A DNA stretch of 64,000 nt, from contig NZ_JACHIR010000001.1 of assembly GCF_014203355.1 (NCBI RefSeq), forward strand, positions 496,001 to 560,000. The letters are read 5' to 3'. The notes under the pieces were generated by a model, which had not been told where the DNA came from, searched no databases, and saw only the letters and a list, made by a program, of their open reading frames with translations. Below, piece by piece: positions 8,621 through 17,364 of this stretch; the stretch's first letter is position 1; every line of letters begins with the position of its first letter. The translations under genes and the position numbers were made by a program. This DNA comes from Kutzneria kofuensis (GTDB taxonomy: Bacteria > Actinomycetota > Actinomycetes > Mycobacteriales > Pseudonocardiaceae).

Positions 8621-9580
8621 ATGACCCGATTCCTGGCCCGCCGACTGCTGTTGGCCCTGCTCGTCGTCTTCCTGGTCACCGTGGTGACGTTCGTGATCCT
8701 GCACCTGCTGCCCGGCGGCCCCGCGCGCGGCGTGCTCGGTGTGAAGGCGACGCCGGAGCAGATCGAGGCGTTCAACCGGAGCCAGGGCTTCGACCAGCCA
8801 CTTCCCGTGCAGTACTGGGATTACCTGCTCCGGCTGCTGCACGGCGACCTCGGCGCCTCGTACACGCTCAACACCGACGTCAGCACGCTGCTGGCCGAGC
8901 GACTGCCGAAAACCCTGGTCCTGACGGCGACATCGACGATCCTGGGCATCGTCGTCGCGCTGCCGCTGGGCGTGTGGCAGGCGACCCGGCGCGGCCGGGC
9001 GTTCGACGTGGTCAGCACCGGGCTGGCGTTCGTGCTGTACGCGACGCCGGTGTTCTTCCTGTCGCTGATCCTGATCATCCTGTTCGCGCAGGTCTGGCCG
9101 GTCTTCCCGGCGCAGGCCGCACAGGGCGACGACATCGCCTCCCTGCTGTCCCAGCCGGCCTCGCTGGTGCTGCCGGTGGTCGCCGGGGCCGCCGGCACGG
9201 CCGTGGCGTACAGCCGGTACATGCGCTCGTCCACAGTGGACAACCTGGCCGAGGACTACGTCCGCACCGCGCGGGCCAAGGGCACGCCGGAGCGCACGAT
9301 CCTGTGGCGGCACGTCTGGCCGAACTCGCTGACCTCGGTGGTGTCGCTGATCGGCTACTCGGTGCCGGTGGTGTTCGGCGGCTCGCTGGTGGTGGAGTCG
9401 ATGTTCAACTATCCCGGCGTCGGGCTGCTGTTCTGGACCGCCGCCCGCAACGCCGACTTCCCCGTGCTGCTCGGTGTGGTGCTGGTGATCGCGGTGACCA
9501 CCGTGCTCGGCTCGCTGCTCGCCGACGTCGTCCAACTGCTGATCGACCCGCGGGTCCGGGTGCCGGGAGCGAAGTCATGA
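8621..9580 (+). CDS. ABC importer permease, DppB type
   Basis: Inner-membrane permease, 319 aa, with six predicted helices. The long periplasmic loop after helix 1 is typical of DppB/OppB, and the EAA loop that docks on the ATPase is present (RTARAKGTPERTILWRHVWP, about residues 213-232). The start follows the lipoprotein stop by four bases, and its stop overlaps the next start (ATGA). It should form a heterodimer with the product of 9577-10425. Confidence 0.9.
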   Translation: MTRFLARRLLLALLVVFLVTVVTFVILHLLPGGPARGVLGVKATPEQIEAFNRSQGFDQPLPVQYWDYLLRLLHGDLGASYTLNTDVSTLLAERLPKTLVLTATSTILGIVVALPLGVWQATRRGRAFDVVSTGLAFVLYATPVFFLSLILIILFAQVWPVFPAQAAQGDDIASLLSQPASLVLPVVAGAAGTAVAYSRYMRSSTVDNLAEDYVRTARAKGTPERTILWRHVWPNSLTSVVSLIGYSVPVVFGGSLVVESMFNYPGVGLLFWTAARNADFPVLLGVVLVIAVTTVLGSLLADVVQLLIDPRVRVPGAKS

Positions 9581-10425
9581 CCACCATCGCACTGCCCACC
9601 CGGTTCCGGCTGCGCAGCAACCGGCTCGCCCTGGCCGGCGCGGTGATCCTGGTCCTGGTGGTGGCGTTCTGCCTGGCCGGGCCGCTGCTGTACCAGACCG
9701 ACCAGGTGCACACCGCACTCGACGCCGCCCGGCTGTCCCCGGGCCAGCAGGGGCATCCGCTCGGCACCGACGATCTCGGCTACGACGTGCTGGGCCGGCT
9801 CATGGTCGCCGGCCGGACGTCGCTGGCGATCGGCGTGCTCGCCGGCCTGCTGGCCACGGCGATCGGCGCGATCTGGGGAGCGCTGGCCGGTTACGCGGGC
9901 GGCTGGCTGGACGCGGTGCTGATGCGGATCGTCGACACCGGCGTGGCGATTCCCGCGCTGTTCCTGCTGCTGGTGGCGGCGACACTCATCACCCCCACGA
10001 TCCCGGTGCTGTCGCTGGTGATCGGCTGCGTGTCGTGGCTGGTGCCGGCACGGCTGATGCGTGCCGAGGCGGCGACGCTGCGGGAGCGTGACTTCGTCAA
10101 GGCGATCACGGTGATGGGCGCCGGGCGGCTGCGGGTGGTGTTCCAGCACCTGCTGCCGAACGCCGTCGGCACGCTGGTGGTGGCCGGCACCTTCCAGATC
10201 GCGGACGCGATCCTGCTGGTGGCGTACGTGAGCTTCCTCGGGCTCGGCGTGCCGCCGCCGGCCACCGACTGGGGCGCGATGCTGAGCAAGGGCATCACGT
10301 ACACCTATGACGGCGCGTGGTGGCTGATCCTGCCGCCCGGCATCGCGATCGTGCTCGTCGTGTGCGCGATCAACTTCGTCGGCGACGGGCTGCGCGACGC
10401 GTTCGCGGCGAGGGGGCGGGCATGA
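9577..10425 (+). CDS. ABC importer permease, DppC type
   Basis: Second permease of the importer, 282 aa. It has the N-terminal OppC-type helix, the HPLGTDDLGYDVLGRLM segment characteristic of DppC/OppC proteins, five further helices and an EAA loop (RDFVKAITVMGAGRLRVVFQ). The ATG is fixed by its four-base overlap with the DppB stop. Its own stop overlaps the start of the ATPase gene, so all components are coupled. Confidence 0.9.
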   Translation: MTTIALPTRFRLRSNRLALAGAVILVLVVAFCLAGPLLYQTDQVHTALDAARLSPGQQGHPLGTDDLGYDVLGRLMVAGRTSLAIGVLAGLLATAIGAIWGALAGYAGGWLDAVLMRIVDTGVAIPALFLLLVAATLITPTIPVLSLVIGCVSWLVPARLMRAEAATLRERDFVKAITVMGAGRLRVVFQHLLPNAVGTLVVAGTFQIADAILLVAYVSFLGLGVPPPATDWGAMLSKGITYTYDGAWWLILPPGIAIVLVVCAINFVGDGLRDAFAARGRA

Positions 10426-12059
10426 GTGAGCTTGCGAGCGAATCGTTCAACGCGGACACCGAGCGCCGGCGAGGTGCCGCAGTGAGCGTGCTGGAGATCA
10501 CCGACCTGCGGGTCGGCTACGGTTCCGCCGTCGCTGTGGACGGCCTGTCGGTGACCGTGTCCAGGGGTGAGATCGTCGCCCTCGTCGGCGAGTCCGGCTC
10601 CGGCAAGAGCACGGTCGCGCTGGCGGCGCTCGGCCTGCTCCCCCGGTCCGCCCGCGTCGAGGGCACGATCACCTTGGCCGGCAAGGACGTCCGGAAGGCG
10701 ACCGGCGAGGAGCTGCGGCAGCTGCGCGGGCGTGGCGCCGGCATGGTGTTCCAGGAGCCGATGACGGCGCTGAACCCGTTGCACACCATCGGCTTCCAGG
10801 TCGCCGAGGCGATACGCAACCACGATCCCGAGCCCCGCAGGCACAAGCACTACCACGGCCGTTGCGTGGAGTTGCTGGAGCGGGTCGGCGTGCCGGACGC
10901 GCCGAAGCGGCTCAAGCAGTACCCGCACCAGCTCTCCGGCGGCCTGCGGCAGCGGGTGCTGATCGCCATCGCCATCGCCGCCGGGCCGGGGCTGATCCTC
11001 GCCGACGAGCCGACCACCTCGCTGGACGTCACCGTGCAGCAGCAGATCCTGGACCTGCTCCGGGACATCCGCGACACCGAGGGCACCGGCACGCTGCTGA
11101 TCACGCACAACCTCGGCGTGGTGGCGGACATCGCCGATCGGGTCCTGGTGCTGCGCAACGGAAAGGTCGTCGAGGAGGCCGACACCGACACGCTGTTCGC
11201 CAACCCGCAGGCCGACTACACGCGTCAACTGCTGGCCGCGGTGCCCAAGCTCGGCGACACCCCGCACGAGGAGCAGCCCGAAATCGAATCCCCGGTGCTG
11301 AGCCTCAAGGACATCGTCGTCGAGTACCACGGCCGCCGGGTCGTCGACACCGTGTCGCTCAGCGTCGGCCCCGGCGAGATCGTCGGCCTGGTCGGCGAAT
11401 CCGGTTCGGGCAAGACCACCCTGGCCCAGTGCGCCCTCGGCCTCGTCACGCCGAGATCGGGCGCGGTCGAGGTCTTCGGCGGCAAGCTCGACCGCCGAGC
11501 ACGCCGCCGGCTCGGCGTCGTGTTCCAGGACCCGGCATCCTCTCTGGATCCGACCAAGACCGTGGAGCAGACGATCGCCGAGCCGCTGGTGATCCACACC
11601 CGGGTCGGGAAGGCCGAGCGGCGGCGCAAGGTGCGGGAGCTGATGGATGCCGTCGAGCTGCCGCAGTCGTTGCTGGAGCGCCGCGGCCACGAGTTGTCCG
11701 GTGGCCAGCGGCAACGGGTCAGTCTGGCGCGGGCCGTGGTGTTGGGGCCGGATCTGTTGATCGCCGACGAGCCGACGAGCGCGTTGGACGTCTCCGTGCA
11801 GGCGGCGGTGCTGGACGTGCTGGAGCGGCTCCATGTCGAGTTCGGCTTCGGCTGCCTGTTCATCAGCCACGATCTCGCGGTCGTCGACCGGGTCTGCTCG
11901 CGGGTGGCGGTGTTGCGGGCCGGGCAACTCGTGGAGCAGGGCCCCTGTGCGACGGTCCTGCACTCCCCCTCGCATCCGTACACGCAAGCGCTGTTGCTCG
12001 CCTCCCCCGTGCCGGATCCGGCCGCGCAGCGTGACCGTCGTCGACTGGCGAGCGCCTGA
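10422..12059 (+). CDS. ABC importer ATPase, fused DppD-DppF type
   Basis: One polypeptide of 545 aa carries two complete ABC ATPase domains, as in many actinomycete oligopeptide importers. Domain 1 has Walker A GESGSGKST, signature LSGGLRQR and Walker B LILADEPTTSLD. Domain 2 has GESGSGKTT, LSGGQRQR and LLIADEPTSALD. The first signature reads LSGGL where LSGGQ is usual. The ATG overlaps the permease stop (ATGA). The first 20 residues, MSELASESFNADTERRRGAA, precede the conserved fold; an internal GTG (VLEITDLRVGYG) could be the real start. The gene closes the operon. Confidence 0.9.
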   Translation: MSELASESFNADTERRRGAAVSVLEITDLRVGYGSAVAVDGLSVTVSRGEIVALVGESGSGKSTVALAALGLLPRSARVEGTITLAGKDVRKATGEELRQLRGRGAGMVFQEPMTALNPLHTIGFQVAEAIRNHDPEPRRHKHYHGRCVELLERVGVPDAPKRLKQYPHQLSGGLRQRVLIAIAIAAGPGLILADEPTTSLDVTVQQQILDLLRDIRDTEGTGTLLITHNLGVVADIADRVLVLRNGKVVEEADTDTLFANPQADYTRQLLAAVPKLGDTPHEEQPEIESPVLSLKDIVVEYHGRRVVDTVSLSVGPGEIVGLVGESGSGKTTLAQCALGLVTPRSGAVEVFGGKLDRRARRRLGVVFQDPASSLDPTKTVEQTIAEPLVIHTRVGKAERRRKVRELMDAVELPQSLLERRGHELSGGQRQRVSLARAVVLGPDLLIADEPTSALDVSVQAAVLDVLERLHVEFGFGCLFISHDLAVVDRVCSRVAVLRAGQLVEQGPCATVLHSPSHPYTQALLLASPVPDPAAQRDRRRLASA

Positions 12060-12206
12060 ACGGGGTGATGGGGACCATTCCGGGCGGTAGCCCGAACGTG
12101 CAGAGATGTTGGTGCCCGAAGGGACTTGTGCGTGACGGCCGACTGACTCCGGGCAACGCGCTGACGCATGCTGGCCCGGCAGTCCACTGCGGGGAGGGGG
12201 ACGGGC

Positions 12207-13496
12207 ATGGGCGTCACGGTCGGAGTTGTGCTGCACCCGAGACATCGGCACGTGTTCGCGGAGGGAGCCGCCGGCATCGCGGACCTGACGCTGCGCTGGG
12301 CGGAGTACACGCACGACGCTGGTGTGCCGGAGGCGGTGGCCGAGTTGCTGCGGGACCCGCTGGACGGGCTGCTGCTCGGCCGACTCCCTTACGACGCTTG
12401 CCGGCACCTGTTGCCCGACGAGCTGCCGGTGACGGTGCTGCGGCCGGCGCCGCTGGCGCTGGCGCTGGCGTTCTCCACCGCGCAGGCCAAGCATCTCAGC
12501 CCGCCGGTGTCGATCGACAGCTTCGATCACGACGCCGTCGCCGAGGTCACCGCGGCGCTCAACGTGAAGTCGGCTCAGGTGACCGCGCTGCCGTATCAGC
12601 CGGGCCAGCCGGCCAGCGAGGTCGTGGACCACCACCTGCGCACGGTGAAGCGCTCCGGTTACGTGATCAGCGCACGGGTCGAGGTGGCCAACCGGCTACG
12701 CGGCAAGCTGCCGGTGGTGCAGACCCGAACGATCCCGTCCGCGGTCCGGGCGGGACTCTTCGACCTGCGGCAACGCATCCGGGCCCGGCGCGCCGACGAG
12801 TTCCGGTTCGCCGCCGGTGTGTTCCTCGTCGCCGAGCAGAGCCGCGACCAGGACGTGGACCGGGCGCGGGTCGGCCTGATGAACCTGCTGGTGAACACCC
12901 CGGAGTTCGCCGACGCGCTGATCGAGAACCGGGGCCGGCGCGGGCTGCTCGTGCTGGCGCACAAGGCGCTGTTCGACGAGGTGACGCACGACTGGGCGAC
13001 CGTGCCGGTGCTCGACCGCGCCGAGGAGGAACTGGGTATCCGGGTCGCGGCCGGCTTCGGCATCGGCGGTTCCGCTCGTACGTGCGTGACGCTGGCCGAG
13101 CGGGCGGCGGCGCGCGCCGAGGCGGAGGGACGTCCGTCCGGATACCTGATCGAGCACTCGGGTGTCGTGGTCGGACCGATGGGCCGGGACGGCCGGCCGG
13201 CCGAGTTCACCGTGCGGGACCACGGCCCGCGGCTCGAACGACTTGCCCGATCGGTCGGGCTGAGCCCGGCGACGCTGTCCCGGCTGGTGTCGGTGGAGCG
13301 CCGGCAACAGGGCCGCACGCTCTCGCCGAGCGAACTGGCCAACGCGCTGGGCATCACCGACCCGAGTGGACGGCGGCTGCTGCGCAAGCTGCTGGCGGGC
13401 GGGCTGGTGGAGCCGGACGGCAGCGCGCAGACGCACCGCAAGGGCCGCCCGAGCACGCTCTACCGGTTGCGCATCGAAACGAACCTGGATACATGA
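12207..13496 (+). CDS. Putative transcriptional regulator with C-terminal winged helix
   Basis: A 429-aa protein I cannot place in a named family. The C-terminal 100 residues look like a DNA-binding domain: LARSVGLSPATLSRLVSVER, then LANALGITDPSGRRLLRKLL, then a wing-like KGRPSTLYRL. The segment before it contains RVAAGFGIGGSARTCVTLAE, which resembles the glycine-rich strand of GGDEF-like or GTP-cyclohydrolase-III-like folds, so a nucleotide-binding sensor is possible. The start is the ATG after a GGGGAGGGGG ribosome-binding site; an in-frame ATG at 12168 has no such site. It sits between the importer operon and the glycoside hydrolase, and it may control one or both. Confidence 0.6.
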   Translation: MGVTVGVVLHPRHRHVFAEGAAGIADLTLRWAEYTHDAGVPEAVAELLRDPLDGLLLGRLPYDACRHLLPDELPVTVLRPAPLALALAFSTAQAKHLSPPVSIDSFDHDAVAEVTAALNVKSAQVTALPYQPGQPASEVVDHHLRTVKRSGYVISARVEVANRLRGKLPVVQTRTIPSAVRAGLFDLRQRIRARRADEFRFAAGVFLVAEQSRDQDVDRARVGLMNLLVNTPEFADALIENRGRRGLLVLAHKALFDEVTHDWATVPVLDRAEEELGIRVAAGFGIGGSARTCVTLAERAAARAEAEGRPSGYLIEHSGVVVGPMGRDGRPAEFTVRDHGPRLERLARSVGLSPATLSRLVSVERRQQGRTLSPSELANALGITDPSGRRLLRKLLAGGLVEPDGSAQTHRKGRPSTLYRLRIETNLDT

Positions 13497-13508
13497 ATCG
13501 GAAACCGT

Positions 13509-13520
13509 TGACCCGGGTCA
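13509..13520. promoter_or_regulatory. Perfect 12-bp palindrome upstream of the glycoside hydrolase
   Basis: TGACCCGGGTCA is a perfect palindrome just after the regulator gene and about 175 bp before the hydrolase start. It could be an operator for that gene. Short palindromes are common in GC-rich DNA, so support is modest. Confidence 0.3.
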
Positions 13521-13585
13521 CGGGCTCGTTGCATGCTCCCATTGCGGGGCGAGAAACGGGCCATTTCCGAGCGCAGGGGACAGCC

Positions 13586-13699
13586 GTGACGGTGACTGTG
13601 GCGCAGCCGCGCCTCGGCGTCAACCACCCGCCCGTCAACCGGCCGGATCCCGTGCGCCATCCGGAGTCCCGACGGCGGCGAGGGGAGAGATCGTCGTGA
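13586..13699 (+). CDS. Possible 37-aa leader ORF coupled to the glycoside hydrolase
   Basis: A GTG preceded by AGGGGA at six-base spacing opens a 37-codon frame whose TGA overlaps the GTG start of the hydrolase (GTGA). The peptide is Pro/Arg-rich at its C-terminal end (RRRRGERSS) and matches nothing I know. Its support is the ribosome-binding site and the stop/start overlap. It may be a translated leader that delivers ribosomes to the hydrolase rather than a functional protein. Confidence 0.3.
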   Translation: MTVTVAQPRLGVNHPPVNRPDPVRHPESRRRRGERSS

Positions 13700-15567
13700 A
13701 ACGGCCGTCACCGCGGCTGGGCACGAGCTGGCTCGGCGTGAACTTCTGGTCGCGCACCGGCGGTCCGCTGATGTGGCGCAACTACGACCCGGCCGTGCTG
13801 CGGGACGAGCTGGCGACGTTGGCCCGGCACCGGGTCACCGTGACCCGCTCGTTCTGCTACTGGCCGGACTTCCACCCGGAGCCCGACCGCGTCGACGAGC
13901 AGATGGTCGACAAGCTGGCCGACTTCCTCGACGCCCATGTGGAACTCGGGATGACCTCGGTGCCGACCTTCCTGGTCGGCCACATGTCCGGCGAGAACTG
14001 GGATCCGGCCTGGCGGCACGGCCGCGACCTCTACGCGGACGTGGAGCTGGTGAGCCGGCAGGCGTGGTTCGTCGAGCGGATCACCCGCCGCTTCCACGAC
14101 CATCCGGCCGTCGCGGCGTGGCTGATCAGCAACGAGATGCCGATCTACGGGCGGCGCCGCGGCGAGCCGCCCGCGCCGCGGGAACACGTGACGGCGTGGG
14201 CACGGCTGATGGTGCAGGCTGTGCGGGCCGGCGGCGCGACCCAGCCGGTGTCGATCGGCGACGGCGCCTGGGGCATCGAGGTGACCGGTGTCGAGAACGG
14301 CTTCTCCGTGCGGGAACTGGCCGGCCTCACGGACTTCGTCGGGCCGCACGTCTATCCGACCGACTCCGATCCGGTGCGGCAGAACCTGAACGCGGCGTTC
14401 CTGTGCGAGCTGGCCGCGGTCGGCGGGAAACCCGTTGTGCTGGAGGAGTTCGGGCTGTCCGGGGACTGGGCGTCCGAGGAGAACACCGCCCAGTACTACC
14501 GGCAGGTGCTGCACACCACCATGCTGGCCGGCGCGACCGGCTGGCTGGCGTGGAACAACACCGACTTCGACGACCTGGCCGACCAGGACCCGTACCGGCA
14601 CCATCCGTTCGAGATGCACTTCGGCGTGACCGACTCGGCCGGGCAGCCCAAGGCGGCGCTGCGGGAGCTGGAAGGCTTCGCCCGAACACTGTCCGAAGTG
14701 GACTTCGAGCGGACCCACCGAGCCGACACCGACGTGGCACTGGTGGTCTCGTCCTATTTGGAGCGCAGCTATCCCGTCACGGTGGTCGAGGACGACCGGC
14801 GGCTGGTGTTCGATTCCCTGCGGCAGGCCTATGTCGCCGCGCGCGAGGCGGATCTGGCTCCGGGCTTCACGCGCGAGGAGGACGGTATCGCCGACGACGC
14901 GCTGCTCTACCTGCTGCCGTCGACCCGCCAGCTGATGGCGCCGACGTTCCGGCGGCTCGGGGAACTCGCCCGCGGTGGGGCGACGGTGTACCTGTCGTAC
15001 TGCTCAGGTACGCACGGCGGCAACCGCGGGCCGTGGTTCCCGGGGCTGGGCGACTTCTTCGGCGTGCGACCGGAACTCCGGTACGGGCTGGTGGCGCCGA
15101 TCCTCGAGGACATCGTCTCGATGCGGTTCGTGGAGGATCTCGGCTACCTGCGGGCGGATCAGGTGCTCCGGTTCCACGCCGGCGGCAACGAGCACGGCCG
15201 GGCGTTCCTGCCGGTGACGCCGACCACCGCCGAGGTGCTGGCCGTCGACGACTACGGCCGGCCGTTCCTGCTGCGCAACCGGGTCGGCGACGGCTGGGCG
15301 GTGCTGTGCACGTACCCGCTGGAGTACATGGCCTCCACGCAGCCCGACGTCAACCCGGAGGCCACCTACCGGCTGTACCAGGCGCTCGCCGCGGCCGCCG
15401 GCGTGCGGCGCGAAGCCACAGTGGACGATCCACTGGTGTTCGCCGACGTGCTCGTGCACGAGGACGGCCGCCGGTTCCAGGTGCTGGTCAGCCAGCACGA
15501 CAGCGCCGTGGAGGTGTCGCTGCTGGGGAGAACCGGGCAGCATGCCGGGGACAAGGGGACGCGCTGA
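13696..15567 (+). CDS. Clan GH-A glycoside hydrolase, cytoplasmic
   Basis: A 623-aa retaining glycoside hydrolase with a (beta/alpha)8 domain of the GH5/GH2/GH42-like type (about residues 10-330) and a C-terminal domain resembling the glutamine-amidotransferase-like trimerisation domain of such enzymes. The likely acid/base Glu is in WLISNE (about 147) and the nucleophile in VVLEEFG (about 251). There is no signal peptide, so the substrate must be imported, presumably by the ABC importer upstream. Beta-mannoside or beta-galactoside activity is plausible but not determined. The GTG start has GGGGAGAG upstream and overlaps the stop of a 37-codon frame. Confidence 0.78.
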   Translation: MKRPSPRLGTSWLGVNFWSRTGGPLMWRNYDPAVLRDELATLARHRVTVTRSFCYWPDFHPEPDRVDEQMVDKLADFLDAHVELGMTSVPTFLVGHMSGENWDPAWRHGRDLYADVELVSRQAWFVERITRRFHDHPAVAAWLISNEMPIYGRRRGEPPAPREHVTAWARLMVQAVRAGGATQPVSIGDGAWGIEVTGVENGFSVRELAGLTDFVGPHVYPTDSDPVRQNLNAAFLCELAAVGGKPVVLEEFGLSGDWASEENTAQYYRQVLHTTMLAGATGWLAWNNTDFDDLADQDPYRHHPFEMHFGVTDSAGQPKAALRELEGFARTLSEVDFERTHRADTDVALVVSSYLERSYPVTVVEDDRRLVFDSLRQAYVAAREADLAPGFTREEDGIADDALLYLLPSTRQLMAPTFRRLGELARGGATVYLSYCSGTHGGNRGPWFPGLGDFFGVRPELRYGLVAPILEDIVSMRFVEDLGYLRADQVLRFHAGGNEHGRAFLPVTPTTAEVLAVDDYGRPFLLRNRVGDGWAVLCTYPLEYMASTQPDVNPEATYRLYQALAAAAGVRREATVDDPLVFADVLVHEDGRRFQVLVSQHDSAVEVSLLGRTGQHAGDKGTR

Positions 15568-15603
15568 CGGCCGGGCGGGCTCGACCGGCTACAGTCTGAG
15601 CCC

Positions 15604-16605
15604 ATGAACACGCTGGTGTGGCTGGCGTTCGGCCTCGGCTGGGCCGCGGTGTTCCTGGTCAGCTTCCTCATCGACCGCAGGCGCCTGCGCAACGGCGTCT
15701 ACCTCGTGTTCGCGCTGTTCTTCCTCGGCTTCGGCGCGCTGGGCTCGCTCGGCTCGCTGGCGGTGATCCCGTTGGTGCTGCTGGCGATCGCCGTGCCGCT
15801 GACCACGGTGGCGCTGACCGTGTTCCTGTTCGTCAACGGTCTCACCATGATCCGGCGCGAGGGGCTGCGGCCGTCGTCGGTGCTGACCACGCTGGCCGGC
15901 CTGGTGATCGTCGGCTTCTTCGTGCTGGCGCTGACCGCGCTCGGCACCCGCAACCAGGTCCTGGTCTCCGTCATGATCAGCATCGCCGGCATGCTGTTCT
16001 ACATCTCGTTCGTGTTCTGCTGCTTCCTCGCCTACTCGGTGTTCTACGGCCGGGTGCGGCAGCGCCGGGACGTGGACTTCGTGGTGGTGCTGGGCGCCGG
16101 GCTGATCCGCGGCGAGGTGTCCAGGCTGCTGGCCGGGCGACTGGACCGCGGCCGGCAGGTGTGGGAGCAGGTGCGCGGCCGCGGCGGCGCACCGCTGATG
16201 ATCACCTCCGGCGGCCAGGGCCCGGACGAGCCGGTGTCCGAGGCGCGGGCGATGGCCGACTATCTGATCTCCACCGGCGTTCCGGCCGAGGCCGTCCTGC
16301 TGGAGGACAAGTCCACCACCACGCTGGAGAACCTCACCTTCAGCCGGCAGATCATGCTCAAGGACAAGCCCGACTACCGCTGCACCATCGTCACGAGCAA
16401 CTATCACGTGCTGCGAGCGGCGCTGTACGCCCGGCGGGCCAAGGTGAACGGGCAGGTGCTCGGCGCTCCGACCGCCCGCTACTTCTGGCCCAACGCGTTC
16501 CTGCGCGAGTTCGTCGCCGTGCTGGTGGAGCACCGGGTGAAGAACATCGTGCTGTGCCTGATGTTCGGCGCCGTCGGCCTGCTGGGATTGATCAAGGGCG
16601 CCTAG
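15604..16605 (+). CDS. YdcF/SanA family membrane protein (DUF218)
   Basis: A membrane protein of 333 aa. Four or five N-terminal helices (residues 1-150) precede a cytoplasm- or exterior-facing DUF218 domain: VVVLGAGLIRGEVSRLLAGR, then SGGQGPDEPVSEARAMADYL, then TTLENLTFSR and TSNYHVLRAALYAR. A C-terminal helix follows. Members such as SanA and ElyC influence cell-envelope integrity, and some bind S-adenosylmethionine; the exact activity is unsettled. A TACAGT box ends eight bases before the ATG, so the message may be leaderless. Confidence 0.85.
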   Translation: MNTLVWLAFGLGWAAVFLVSFLIDRRRLRNGVYLVFALFFLGFGALGSLGSLAVIPLVLLAIAVPLTTVALTVFLFVNGLTMIRREGLRPSSVLTTLAGLVIVGFFVLALTALGTRNQVLVSVMISIAGMLFYISFVFCCFLAYSVFYGRVRQRRDVDFVVVLGAGLIRGEVSRLLAGRLDRGRQVWEQVRGRGGAPLMITSGGQGPDEPVSEARAMADYLISTGVPAEAVLLEDKSTTTLENLTFSRQIMLKDKPDYRCTIVTSNYHVLRAALYARRAKVNGQVLGAPTARYFWPNAFLREFVAVLVEHRVKNIVLCLMFGAVGLLGLIKGA

Positions 16606-16727
16606 GGGCAACCGCCCAGGCCAGCGGCCTCGGGTGTTGTGCTCATGACCATCAGGAAGCCGAGCGACCCGAGCACCTTCGCGCTGTGCGTGGGTGACCC
16701 CGGCCGGAAGTTCCCGGCGGCGCGACT

Positions 16728-16764
16728 TTGACATAGCGCTCACTATCCGAGTAGCGTCCGCTAT
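16728..16764 (+). promoter_or_regulatory. TetR promoter with tandem operators and leaderless start
   Basis: A perfect -35 TTGACA (16728-16733) is separated by 18 bp from TAGCGT (16752-16757), which ends seven bases before the GTG start. No ribosome-binding site lies between, so the transcript should be leaderless. Two copies of TAGCGYYCRCTAT, each with ATAG/CTAT dyad character, lie at 16734-16746 and 16752-16764. They fill the spacer and cover the -10 and start site. Autorepression by the encoded TetR protein is the natural reading. Confidence 0.65.
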
Positions 16765-17364
16765 GTGACGAGGCTGACCAGGGCGGAGGCCAAGGCGCGC
16801 ACCCGCGAGCGGCTGCTGGACGCGGCGGCCCGGGTGTTCGCGCAGAAGGGCCTCGCCGGCGCGTCGGTGGACGAGATCGCCGAGGCGGCCGGCTACTCGA
16901 TCGGGGCGGTGTACTCGAACTTCGGCAGCAAGGAGCAGCTCTTCGTCGAGCTGCTCAAGGAGAAGGCCAACGACCGGGTCATCCGGGCCGCCGAGATCAT
17001 GGCCGACGCGGAGCCCGACGAGGCGCGGCGGGCGTTCAGCCAGCTCGTGATCGAGGTCGCCGACAAGGACGCCGACTTCGCCCCGCTGCAGGCCGAGTTC
17101 TGGCTGTACGCCGTGCGCAACCCGGAGCTGATGGAGACCTACGCCGAGCGGATGCGCGAGCCGCGGGACCTGCTCACCGAGCTGGTCGGCCGGTCGGTGC
17201 CCGACCCCGACCGGGCCGGCGAGCTGTCCGCCATCGTCATCGCGCTGTTCCAGGGGCTGGTGCGGATGCGCCGGGTGGACCCCGACAGCGTGCCCGACGA
17301 GCTGTTCGGCCGGGCGCTGCGCTGGCTGTTCACCGGCGCCGAGGCAGATGAGGAGCAGAAATGA
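16765..17364 (+). CDS. TetR family regulator of the P450 operon
   Basis: Repressor of 199 aa. The N-terminal TetR helix-turn-helix (residues about 9-55) reads ARVFAQKGLAGASVDEIAEA then AGYSIGAVYSNFGSKEQLF; the C-terminal ligand domain is unremarkable. It starts with GTG at the expected transcription start. Its stop overlaps the ATG of the cytochrome P450 gene (ATGA), so regulator and enzyme are made from one message. It probably binds the two tandem sites in its own promoter and responds to a P450 substrate or product. Confidence 0.9.
   Translation: MTRLTRAEAKARTRERLLDAAARVFAQKGLAGASVDEIAEAAGYSIGAVYSNFGSKEQLFVELLKEKANDRVIRAAEIMADAEPDEARRAFSQLVIEVADKDADFAPLQAEFWLYAVRNPELMETYAERMREPRDLLTELVGRSVPDPDRAGELSAIVIALFQGLVRMRRVDPDSVPDELFGRALRWLFTGAEADEEQK

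Noticed and set aside
16645-16731. A 28-codon frame (MTIRKPSDPSTFALCVG...) and an opposite-strand frame ending in TTPEAAGLGGCP
   Set aside because: Both read like protein but are very short, lack ribosome-binding sites and overlap each other; one may be a gene remnant, but neither can be supported as a gene.
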